NCBI GenBank assembly: GCA_905234005.1
Contig: CAJOFW010000031.1
Location: 1-14,753, forward strand
Origin: an uncultured Oscillospiraceae bacterium
GTDB lineage: Bacteria; Bacillota; Clostridia; Oscillospirales; Oscillospiraceae
DNA length: 14,753 nt
Direction of reading: 5' to 3'
The position numbers and the translations under genes were made by a program. The first letter of the stretch is position 1, and the number at the start of each line of letters is the position of its first letter. Below, in pieces: positions 9,068-14,753 of the stretch. The notes beneath the pieces were generated by a model. The model made no database searches. It was given only the letters and a program-made list of their open reading frames with translations, and was not told the DNA's origin.

Positions 9068-9255
9068 ACTACCGCTGTCCGTCCTGCTTCATGCGGGATC
9101 TGGACATCGACATGTTCTACGACGCCGGGAAGGACGAATACTACTGCATCCGCTGCCAGTACGTCGGCAGCGAGGCGGACGTGCTGGCCAAAAACGAGCT
9201 TGCCCGCTTCCGCTACCGGGCGATGAACCGGCGGTTTACCTTCGACGATGAATGA
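9040..9255 (+). CDS. Small zinc-ribbon protein (71 residues), unknown role
   Basis: The ATG at 9040 follows GGGGGAGG at 9022-9029. An in-frame ATG at 8932 would only add residues read from the preceding gene in another frame. The protein has CPSC (residues 13-16) and CIRC (36-39), a four-Cys zinc-ribbon pattern, and a basic tail with several Arg. It overlaps the preceding gene by 28 bases and the following GH53 by 8 bases, so its translation is coupled to both. No family was recognised. Such ribbons bind nucleic acid or protein, or simply stabilise a fold; a regulatory or chaperone role for the adjacent enzymes is only a guess. Confidence 0.8.
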   Translation: MAQAGKGRLNYRCPSCFMRDLDIDMFYDAGKDEYYCIRCQYVGSEADVLAKNELARFRYRAMNRRFTFDDE

Positions 9256-10362
9256 GACGGTGAATGATCGGAATGATCGGTTTTATCGCGGCGCCGACCT
9301 CTCCGCACTCGAGGAGATCGAGCGCTGCCGCGGGCGGTTTTTCGACGACGGACAAGAGGACGACGCCATGCGTATACTCCGCCGCCACGGCGTAAACCTC
9401 GTGCGCCTGCGCCTGTGGAACGACCCCTACGGCCCGAACGGCGAGCCATATGGGGCGGGGACGTGCGATCTTCCCCGCGGCGGGCGCGGGCGCTGGGGAT
9501 GGACGTCATGCTGAGCTTTCATTACAGCGATTTCTGGGCCGATCCGGGCAAGCAGCTCATCCCCAGGGCGTGGCGTCGCCTCGACGCGGACGCTCTCGCG
9601 GACGCGGTGTATGCGTACACGGCGTCGGTGCTGGAGACCTTCGCGGCAAACGGTGTGACGCCGCGTCTCGCCGCGCCGGGAAACGAGCTGACAAACGGCC
9701 TTCTGTGGCCGCACGGACAGACGCCGCGTTTTGACCGGATCGCCCGCTATGTCAGCGCCGGTCTCGCCGCCATCCGGGCGCATGATTCCGCCATCCAAAC
9801 CGTCCTGCACCTCGACAACGGCGGCAGCGCCGCGCTGTACAGGGACTGGTTCGACCGGTATTTCGCGTGCGGCGGCGCGGATTTTGACGTGATCGGCATG
9901 AGCTATTACCCGTTCTGGCACGGCACGTTGGATATGCTGCGGGAGAATATGGCCGCCGTATCGGGGCGATACGACAGGGACGTTCTGATCGTAGAGACCT
10001 CGATGGGCTTCACGCTCCGGGACTACGCGTCCTGCGAGGCCCTGCCGCCCGACAGACGAAAAGGCCCGGCGGCGACGGAGCGTCTCGCGGCGTCAGTCGC
10101 GTGGCCCATGACGCCGGCGGGACAGGAGCGATTTCTGCGGGAGCTGACAGCGTCGGTGCGGCAGGTGCCGGGCGGACGCGGACGCGGCGTCGTGTGGTGG
10201 GAGCCGGCATGGCTGCCCGTGCCCGGCTGCGGCTGGGCGAACGAGGCCGCGCTCCCGTACATCGGCGACCCCGGCCCCGGCGGCAACGAGTGGGCCAACC
10301 AGACGCTGTTTGACTACAAAGGAAATGTCCTCCCGGCGCTCAGGCGCTGGAAGGACATGTAA
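9248..10362 (+). pseudogene. Frameshifted GH53 endo-beta-1,4-galactanase without signal peptide
   Basis: The gene starts at ATG 9248, overlapping the preceding stop. The first part reads as a GH53 N-terminus (FYRGADLSALEEIE, GVNLVRLRLWNDPYGPNGEP) in one frame to about 9472, and that frame stops at 9512-9514. The rest (RRARALGMDVMLSFHYSDFW onward) continues in another frame to TAA at 10360-10362. Compared with the usual GH53 sequence, about five to seven residues are missing at the junction, near 9473-9477. That fits a net loss of 3n+1 bases, about 16. Past the break the gene looks whole: a likely acid/base Glu in PGNELTNG (codon 9685-9687), YYPFWHGTL, and a nucleophile Glu in LIVETSMGF (codon 9994-9996). 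There is no signal peptide, so the parent enzyme would be cytoplasmic, unlike the secreted copy at 1-1554. A sequencing or assembly error in this GC-rich stretch is possible. Confidence 0.85.
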
Positions 10363-10373
10363 TACCATGTAAC

Positions 10374-10406
10374 TGTTCAGCATCCGCTTCGCCGGGCTGC
10401 TGAACA
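10374..10406. terminator. Stem-loop between convergent genes
   Basis: TGTTCAGCA (10374-10382) pairs with TGCTGAACA (10398-10406) across a 15-base loop. It lies between the stop of the GH53 pseudogene and the stop of the minus-strand phosphoesterase gene. Neither side has a good T-run, so it is a weak or factor-assisted terminator, or a message stabiliser for either gene. Confidence 0.5.
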
Positions 10407-10411
10407 AGGGG

Positions 10412-11344
10412 TCAGCCCTCGTTCAGGGCGGCGATGATATCCGGGAGCTGTGCGTCCACGACGTCGTTGTCGAGCTGGCAGGTGCCGGCGTTGTGGTGGC
10501 CGCCGCCGCCGTAGGCAAGGCAGAGCCGGCCGATGTCCGCGTTGGACGCCTTGTTGACGATGGACTTGCCGATCATGACCGCCGTGTTCTGCTTGCGGAA
10601 GCCCCACGCGACGTGGATGGAAATCTGCGTCTCCGGGAACAGCGCGTAGATCATGAAACGGTTGCCGGCGTGGATGATCTCCTCCTCCCGCAGATCGAGC
10701 ACGACGACCTTGTCGTACACCTTCGCGATGCGCAGAAGCTGCTCGCGGAACTGCTCGGCCTCGGCAAAGTACAGGTCGACACGCTCCTTGACGTCGGGCA
10801 GCAGCAGGATCTCGTCGATGGTGTGATCCATGCAGAAGCCGATCAGCTCCATCATCAGCTCATAGTTGGAGATGCGGAAATGGCGGAACCGGCCAAGGCC
10901 CGTGCGCGGGTCCATCAGGTAATGGAGCAGCACCCAGCCCGACGGGTTCAGAATCTCGTCCATCGTGAAATCGGCGCTGTCGCCCTTGTCCACGGCCTCC
11001 ATCAGCTCGTCGCTGATGCGGGGGAACGCCTCCCTGCCGCCGTAGTAGTCGTACACGACACGGGCGGCGCTGCGGGCGTTGGGGTCGATGACGAGCTTGC
11101 CGCCGGTCTCCTGCGCCATGAGCCGATCCTCCTCGGACTCGTGGTGATCGAACGCGAGCCGGACACGCGGGTCATAGGGCAGGTTTGTGGTGATATCGTC
11201 CGGGCCAAGCTCCACCTTGCCGTCCTGCACGTCCTTGGGGTGGACGAATTTGATTTCGTCGATGATGTCAAGCTCGCGAAGCATCATCGCGCAGGCCAGA
11301 CCGTCAAAGTCGCTCCGTGTGACGAGCCGCTTTTTGTTTTCCAT
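10412..11344 (-). CDS. DHH/DHHA1 family phosphoesterase (exopolyphosphatase/nanoRNase-related)
   Basis: 310-residue cytoplasmic protein. The ATG (11344-11342) has AAGGAGAT on the minus strand (bases 11360-11353). Motifs of the DHH superfamily: TRSDFDGLACA (Asp12, Asp14), FDHH (Asp67-His69), and DKGDSADF (near 119-126), the metal-binding set. Near the C-terminus GGGGHHNAG (279-287) is the DHHA1 substrate-binding motif. Members hydrolyse phosphoester or phosphoanhydride bonds (short oligonucleotides, cyclic dinucleotide products, polyphosphate). This subfamily is usually labelled 'exopolyphosphatase-related', and its substrate is not certain. It points the opposite way to the galactan genes and has its own promoter, so it is probably unrelated to them. 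Confidence 0.88.
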   Translation of the reverse strand: MENKKRLVTRSDFDGLACAMMLRELDIIDEIKFVHPKDVQDGKVELGPDDITTNLPYDPRVRLAFDHHESEEDRLMAQETGGKLVIDPNARSAARVVYDYYGGREAFPRISDELMEAVDKGDSADFTMDEILNPSGWVLLHYLMDPRTGLGRFRHFRISNYELMMELIGFCMDHTIDEILLLPDVKERVDLYFAEAEQFREQLLRIAKVYDKVVVLDLREEEIIHAGNRFMIYALFPETQISIHVAWGFRKQNTAVMIGKSIVNKASNADIGRLCLAYGGGGHHNAGTCQLDNDVVDAQLPDIIAALNEG

Positions 11345-11393
11345 ATACTGTTATCTCCTTGCCTTAAAGAGTGAATGATAATCGGTTTGCATC

Positions 11394-11423
11394 ATTATAA
11401 CACATTTTCCCTCCAGTTGCCAA
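11394..11423 (-). promoter_or_regulatory. Promoter of the DHH phosphoesterase gene
   Basis: On the minus strand, TTGGCA (11423-11418, five of six to -35), an 18-base spacer, then a perfect TATAAT (11399-11394). This lies about 50 bases upstream of the ATG at 11344. Confidence 0.7.
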
Positions 11424-11471
11424 TACCGCCGACGGAAAATATGAAACGCGTTCGAAGCGAATGGGCGGAAC

Positions 11472-11500
11472 GCTCCCGCCGCTCCGCTCCCGCCGCTTCC
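11472..11500 (+). repeat. Short tandem duplication, 14-base unit
   Basis: GCTCCCGCCGCT occurs at 11472-11483 and again at 11486-11497, each followed by a C-rich tail. Two copies only; no function is evident. Confidence 0.6.
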
Positions 11501-11667
11501 GATGGAGCGCACTTACATTTTCTTCCACAAGGTTGCTTTCATGGGGCTGATATGGTACATTTTATACAGCGGCGCCGTCGCGGCCCCGGAAAAGCCCGGC
11601 GGCGGACAGAGGCGTATCAACGACGCCGCAGGCGTCAACAGGAAGAAAGCGGAAAGGATGGCTTGCC

Positions 11668-13317
11668 GTGGATAAGCTTACCGACTATATCGGATGGATG
11701 GGCGCGCTGGATTTTGCCTGCTGTCCCTTCCGGGAGGCGGACGCGCTGATTCTGTGCGTGCTGTCCTATTTTGATCTGCGTCCGGTATTTGACGCCTTCG
11801 GCCCGACGCCCCGTGTGCGGGACTGTCTGCCCATGATCGAGGCGGGCGAGGCAAAGCTCCGCATCACCGGCGGCGACCTGGGCAATTCGGAGGTTTTCGA
11901 GGCCGCCGTCCGCTCCGAGCGCTTCGGCAATCTCACCATGAGCGACTGCGAGGACATATTGAAGCCGGACGCCGCCCTGCAGTTCGCCGCCGTGACCTTT
12001 CACGCCGGGGATCATTTCTCCCTTATCGCCTTCCGCGGCACCGACGCCACCCTCGCCGGCTGGAAGGAGGACTGCATGATCTCCTTTACCCGCACGGAGG
12101 CCCAGGAGATGGCGGCGGCATACGCCGAGCGGCGTATCCTCGCAGCCGCGGACGACGGCCGGGACTGGTACGTCGCCGGACATTCCAAAGGGGGCAATCA
12201 GGCGCTGTTCGCGTCCTGTATGCTCTCCGACGCCGCCTGGGAGCGGGTGACAAGGGTGTATGTTCTGGACGGGCCGGGTTTTTGCCCGGAGGTGATCGAT
12301 CTTTCCGTCATGGACAGGATCGACGGGAAGACCACACGGATCGTCCCGGAGTTTGAGGTGATCGGCAAGCTCTTTGAGCCGAAAATCACCGACACGCGCA
12401 TCGTAAAAAGCAGCCAGGAGGGCGTCGTGCAGCATTCGCTTCCCTCGTGGCTCGTGGATCACGGGGCGCTGGCGGAGACGGACGCGTTCGACCCGATATC
12501 CGTATGGATCGGCGATACGATGGGCGTATGGATCGAGGACATCCCTCAGGATGATCGCCCGATGTTCGTGGACGAGCTGTTCGACGCCCTCGGCGCCAAC
12601 GGTATGACCTCCCTCGACGACCTCGGCATCGAGGACATCAGCGCGGCGCTCATTGAGCTGGGCAAAAGCAGCGACGTGACAAAGCGCGCCATGGACGCTT
12701 TGCCCCGGGCGATCGTTTACGGGAACGCGGCGGAGGATAAACCGGACGAGCCGAAAAAAACAGGCTTCCTGAGCCGAATGACGTACAGCCCGCTGACACG
12801 CTGCCTGCTCTTCGTCGTACTCGGGATCTGTGTGATCCTGTTCCCGGAAAAGGTCGTCCAGGCGGCTGCGGTGGTGCTGGCGCTTGCCGCGGCGCTCATC
12901 TATGTCGGTCTGACGGTTCGCAAGCTTATAAGACAGCGCTGGGCAATGACCGGGATGCGCAATCAGATCGTCCTCTCTCTTGTCCTTATCGCTCTGTTCG
13001 CGGCGGCGGCGTTCAACGAGCATGTGACGTTCATCCTCGGCAACACCCTTTTCGGCGCGCTCTGCTTTGCGGAGGCGTGCCTCTCGTGGGAGAAGGCGGC
13101 GCGGGAAAAGGGCGGACGCTTCCGGCGCGTCATGTATATCACGGAGTGCCTGCTGACCTTTCTCTGCGGCGTCAGCTTTCTGCTGATTCCCCGTGTGACG
13201 GTGGGCTTCTATGGCGTCTACGTCGGGATTCTGCTGATAGCGGACGGCATTGTACGGCTGATTCGCTTCCTGACGTCCGGCACGGACACAAAACGCGTCC
13301 AGACCGCCGGACGCTGA
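11668..13317 (+). CDS. Mbeg1-like (DUF2974) alpha/beta hydrolase fused to HdeD-like (DUF308) membrane domain
   Basis: 549 residues starting at GTG 11668, with AAAGGA at 11653-11658. Residues 1 to about 340 match the Mbeg1-like/DUF2974 family: an opening DYIGWMGALDF segment, FRGTD (122-126), and nucleophile motif GHSKGG (171-176, Ser173). The motif is the lipase-type elbow, so a serine esterase or lipase activity is likely. After a polar linker (about 345-370), residues from about 375 hold some six hydrophobic helices in pairs (CLLFVVLGICVILF, AAAVVLALAAALIYVGL and others), resembling the HdeD/DUF308 membrane family. The hydrolase domain would therefore be tethered to the membrane, probably on the cytoplasmic face since no signal peptide is present. 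Substrate unknown. The secreted protein gene begins 65 bases downstream and may be cotranscribed. Confidence 0.82.
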   Translation: MDKLTDYIGWMGALDFACCPFREADALILCVLSYFDLRPVFDAFGPTPRVRDCLPMIEAGEAKLRITGGDLGNSEVFEAAVRSERFGNLTMSDCEDILKPDAALQFAAVTFHAGDHFSLIAFRGTDATLAGWKEDCMISFTRTEAQEMAAAYAERRILAAADDGRDWYVAGHSKGGNQALFASCMLSDAAWERVTRVYVLDGPGFCPEVIDLSVMDRIDGKTTRIVPEFEVIGKLFEPKITDTRIVKSSQEGVVQHSLPSWLVDHGALAETDAFDPISVWIGDTMGVWIEDIPQDDRPMFVDELFDALGANGMTSLDDLGIEDISAALIELGKSSDVTKRAMDALPRAIVYGNAAEDKPDEPKKTGFLSRMTYSPLTRCLLFVVLGICVILFPEKVVQAAAVVLALAAALIYVGLTVRKLIRQRWAMTGMRNQIVLSLVLIALFAAAAFNEHVTFILGNTLFGALCFAEACLSWEKAAREKGGRFRRVMYITECLLTFLCGVSFLLIPRVTVGFYGVYVGILLIADGIVRLIRFLTSGTDTKRVQTAGR

Positions 13318-13382
13318 ATACATCCCGCGCCCGGCCACAGCAATCTTTTTACGTGAAAATCTTATTACAGGAGGTCTGTATC

Positions 13383-14333
13383 ATGAGAACCCTGAAAACC
13401 CTTTCCCTGATCCTTGTACTTGCGCTGATGCTTTCCGTCGGCGCCCTCGCGGCGGCCGAGCCTCCGTCGGCGGCGTCGTCCGAACCCTCGGCGGAGCCAT
13501 CGACTGAATTCTCCGCAGAGCCGTCGTCCGACCCCTCCGACGAGCCGTCGGACGAACCCTCCGGGGAGCCGTCCGGCGAGGCCGCCGGGGCGGACGCACG
13601 GGCGGCGCTCGATTCGCTGCTGCCGGCGCTGACCGCCTTCGCCGATCGGGTCGATGAGATGATCCGGGCCGCGGACGACGCGGGCGAACTCGAAATGCTG
13701 GGCGGACTCATCGACACGCTCTTCGGCGGCACTTCCGATACGGAAGCTCCCTACGATGAGGAGGACGATTACAGCATGGAGGTTCCGCCCCGTGTCGCCG
13801 CCATGACCGAGGAGGAGAACATTCTCCTGAACGGGATTCTGAAGGACGGCGTGTATATAAACGAGTATTTCGGAATCAAGCTCTCCGTCCCGGAGGGCGG
13901 AACGATCGTCCGGGACAATGACGACGCGACGGAATCCACGGAGATCATCCCGCTCAGCGAAGCCTACGAGCAGGGCTGGGGTCAGCTTCACTTCACCGCG
14001 GAAATCGACGGCATAGACGGCTTCATCAACGTGTTCATCAAGGCTCTCGCGGATGACGAGCTGGGCTTGAGCGAGGAAGAGCTGGTGCGGAAAAGCATCG
14101 AAGACATGTGGGCGATAAACGCCCTGTTCGGCGACGACGAAGGCCCCGATTACGGCACGACTCTTCTGGCCGGAGAGGAACACCCCATGTCCGTCGAAAT
14201 CACGCAATACGACGACGGCGAACGGCTCTCCGTCAGCTTTTACATCCCCAAGGGCGATTTTGTGTATCATATCTACCTGTTCGCGAAAGACGAAAGGCTC
14301 GAGAATCTGACGGCCTTTTTTGAGAAGCTGTAA
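13383..14333 (+). CDS. Secreted protein with EPS-repeat linker and unknown C-terminal domain
   Basis: 316 residues. The ATG at 13383 has a strong AGGAGGT at 13369-13375; an in-frame ATG at 13077 lies within the preceding gene and is rejected. The Sec signal peptide has RTLK, a hydrophobic core, and ALA at 21-23 as the likely cleavage site. There is no lipobox Cys. Residues 32-67 are a low-complexity linker of tetrads of the form S-x-E/D-P. A helical, acidic segment follows (about 68-140). The C-terminal domain (about 155-316) starts YINEYFGIKLSVPEGG, a pattern common in small extracellular domains of gut Firmicutes, and ends FFEKL. No catalytic motif was recognised. Function unknown; its proximity to the membrane hydrolase may mean joint expression. 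Confidence 0.85.
   Translation: MRTLKTLSLILVLALMLSVGALAAAEPPSAASSEPSAEPSTEFSAEPSSDPSDEPSDEPSGEPSGEAAGADARAALDSLLPALTAFADRVDEMIRAADDAGELEMLGGLIDTLFGGTSDTEAPYDEEDDYSMEVPPRVAAMTEEENILLNGILKDGVYINEYFGIKLSVPEGGTIVRDNDDATESTEIIPLSEAYEQGWGQLHFTAEIDGIDGFINVFIKALADDELGLSEEELVRKSIEDMWAINALFGDDEGPDYGTTLLAGEEHPMSVEITQYDDGERLSVSFYIPKGDFVYHIYLFAKDERLENLTAFFEKL
13476..13583 (+). repeat. 12-base-period coding repeat for Ser-x-Glu/Asp-Pro tetrads
   Basis: Nine consecutive tetrads (SSEP, SAEP, STEF, SAEP, SSDP, SDEP, SDEP, SGEP, SGEA) encoded in phase. The units are imperfect at DNA level. Such repeats make extended, negatively charged linkers and can change copy number by slippage. Confidence 0.8.
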
Positions 14334-14358
14334 TACTTTTTCTTGAAAGAAAAAGTAT
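14333..14358. repeat. Perfect AT-rich inverted repeat after the secreted-protein gene
   Basis: The 12-base arms 14333-14344 and 14347-14358 are exact reverse complements around GA. The repeat begins at the last base of the stop codon. AT-rich, it contrasts with the GC-rich surroundings. It could be a weak bidirectional terminator or a copy of a dispersed element. Confidence 0.6.
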
Positions 14359-14446
14359 CAAAAAGAACTTTATATTCGCTCGACAAGACAGCAATTCCAA
14401 GGCTTTGCGCCCGGTAACGAAACAGAGCTTTTCATTTGAGAACAGT

Positions 14447-14478
14447 ATAAAATGCCGCCCGTACGGGCGGCATTTTAT
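14447..14478. terminator. Bidirectional intrinsic terminator
   Basis: The 14-base arms 14447-14460 and 14465-14478 pair perfectly around GTAC, with a GC-rich core (GCCGCCC/GGGCGGC) and A/T-runs on both sides. It sits between the convergent secreted-protein and cardiolipin synthase genes and serves both. Confidence 0.92.
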
Positions 14479-14516
14479 TATTAACGGGCGCTTTTGAATC
14501 GGACGTTTTTGTCCGG

Positions 14517-14753
14517 TCACATCAGCGGCGCGATGAATCGGAGCAGGGTTCCCGTCAGCTTGTAGAACAGCGTGTCGTTTTGAATCGTCTCCGGCGTAAC
14601 AGGCGAGCACCTTGCGAGGGTCTCCTGAAAGTCCGCTTCGATTTCGGCGACGCAGTCGGTTTTATACATATACGTCGCGCACTCAAAATGGTGGTAGAGG
14701 CTGCGGTAATCGAGGTTGATCGTGCCGGTCACGGCCTTGACGTCGTCGCTCAC
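14517..14753 (-). CDS. cls: Cardiolipin synthase, C-terminal fragment (phospholipase D family)
   Basis: Open from the window edge on the minus strand to TGA (14519-14517), so only about the last 78 residues are present. The true start is beyond 14753; the first GTG codon is probably an internal Val. The visible part reads SDDVKAVTGTINLDYRSLYHHFEC, the end of the second HKD motif: the Asp, and Gly-Thr-x-Asn six residues later, while the His and Lys lie just outside the window. The DFQETL segment near the C-terminus is typical of bacterial cardiolipin synthases, which join two phosphatidylglycerols at the membrane. It converges on the secreted-protein gene across a shared terminator. Confidence 0.9.
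   Translation of the reverse strand: MSDDVKAVTGTINLDYRSLYHHFECATYMYKTDCVAEIEADFQETLARCSPVTPETIQNDTLFYKLTGTLLRFIAPLM

Larger units (their letters stand above)
11345..11667. other. Divergent intergenic region, 323 bases
   Basis: Contains the minus-strand promoter (11394-11423), a 14-base tandem duplication (11472-11500), a small open frame on the + strand (11502-11675), and a GACGCC/GGCGTC hairpin with a three-base loop (11622-11636) shortly before the AAAGGA site of the downstream gene. A weak + strand promoter is conceivable (TTGCTT 11533-11538, 17 bases, TACATT 11556-11561). No tRNA or known riboswitch was recognised. Confidence 0.6.

Noticed and set aside
9460..9514. Programmed ribosomal frameshift in the second GH53
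   Set aside because: About five residues of the conserved fold are missing at the junction and no slippery heptamer with a stimulating structure was recognised, so a deletion fits better.
10493..11374. 293-codon plus-strand open frame
   Set aside because: It is opposite the DHH phosphoesterase gene, whose metal-binding motifs, ribosome binding site and promoter are all on the minus strand.
11472..11500. Possible start of a CRISPR or other repeat array
   Set aside because: Only two copies of a 14-base unit, with no spacers and no cas genes nearby.
11375..11749. 124-codon plus-strand open frame in the divergent intergenic region
   Set aside because: It begins within the promoter region of the minus-strand gene, has no ribosome binding site, is Arg-rich of the kind made by GC-rich chance frames, and overlaps the next gene by 82 bases.
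11635..13338. 567-codon minus-strand open frame
   Set aside because: It is antisense to the Mbeg1-like/HdeD-like gene, which has family motifs and membrane helices. The antisense product is rich in Arg, His and Gly with no fold signature.
13077..13382. N-terminal extension of the secreted EPS-repeat protein
   Set aside because: It overlaps the preceding gene in another frame; the signal peptide and AGGAGGT fix the start at 13383.

Overview
The window is a chromosomal segment of a high-GC Gram-positive anaerobe, most likely a gut Clostridia member (Oscillospiraceae-like). The reasons are the lipobox-bearing solute-binding lipoprotein, strong AGGAGG ribosome binding sites, GTG/TTG starts beside ATG, and protein families typical of that group (Mbeg1-like hydrolase, DHH phosphoesterase, clostridial-type cardiolipin synthase). 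This placement is inferred from gene content and composition. No marker gene is present.

Bases 1-10362 form a galactan (type I arabinogalactan / pectic galactan) utilisation locus on the + strand. It opens with the 3' part of a secreted GH53 endo-beta-1,4-galactanase carrying an Ig-like and a CBM-like domain (1-1554). A sigma-A-type promoter (1679-1707) then starts a transport operon: a lipoprotein sugar-binding protein with an extra C-terminal beta-domain (1811-3406), two tandem hairpins including a strong terminator-like one (3411-3492), two permeases (3509-5041 and 5041-5949) and an MsmK/UgpC-type ATPase (5967-7097). Behind another GC-rich hairpin (7172-7208) lie three overlapping genes: a 613-residue cytoplasmic protein resembling the deacetylase/glycosidase barrel superfamily (7226-9067), a 71-residue zinc-ribbon protein (9040-9255), and a second GH53 with no visible signal peptide that is broken by a frameshift near 9473-9477 (9248-10362).

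Working model (inference): the secreted galactanase cuts galactan outside the cell, the ABC importer takes up the oligosaccharides, and the cytoplasmic enzymes finish the job. The internal GH53 appears inactivated in this copy. No regulator and no beta-galactosidase is visible in the window.

Bases 10363-14753 hold unrelated genes. On the minus strand there is a DHH/DHHA1 phosphoesterase (10412-11344) with its own promoter. On the + strand there is an Mbeg1-like alpha/beta hydrolase fused to an HdeD-like six-helix membrane domain (11668-13317), followed by a secreted protein with an EPS-tetrad repeat linker (13383-14333). A perfect bidirectional terminator (14447-14478) separates these from the C-terminal end of a cardiolipin synthase on the minus strand (14517-14753, cut by the window edge). 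No tRNA, rRNA, CRISPR array or insertion sequence was seen.
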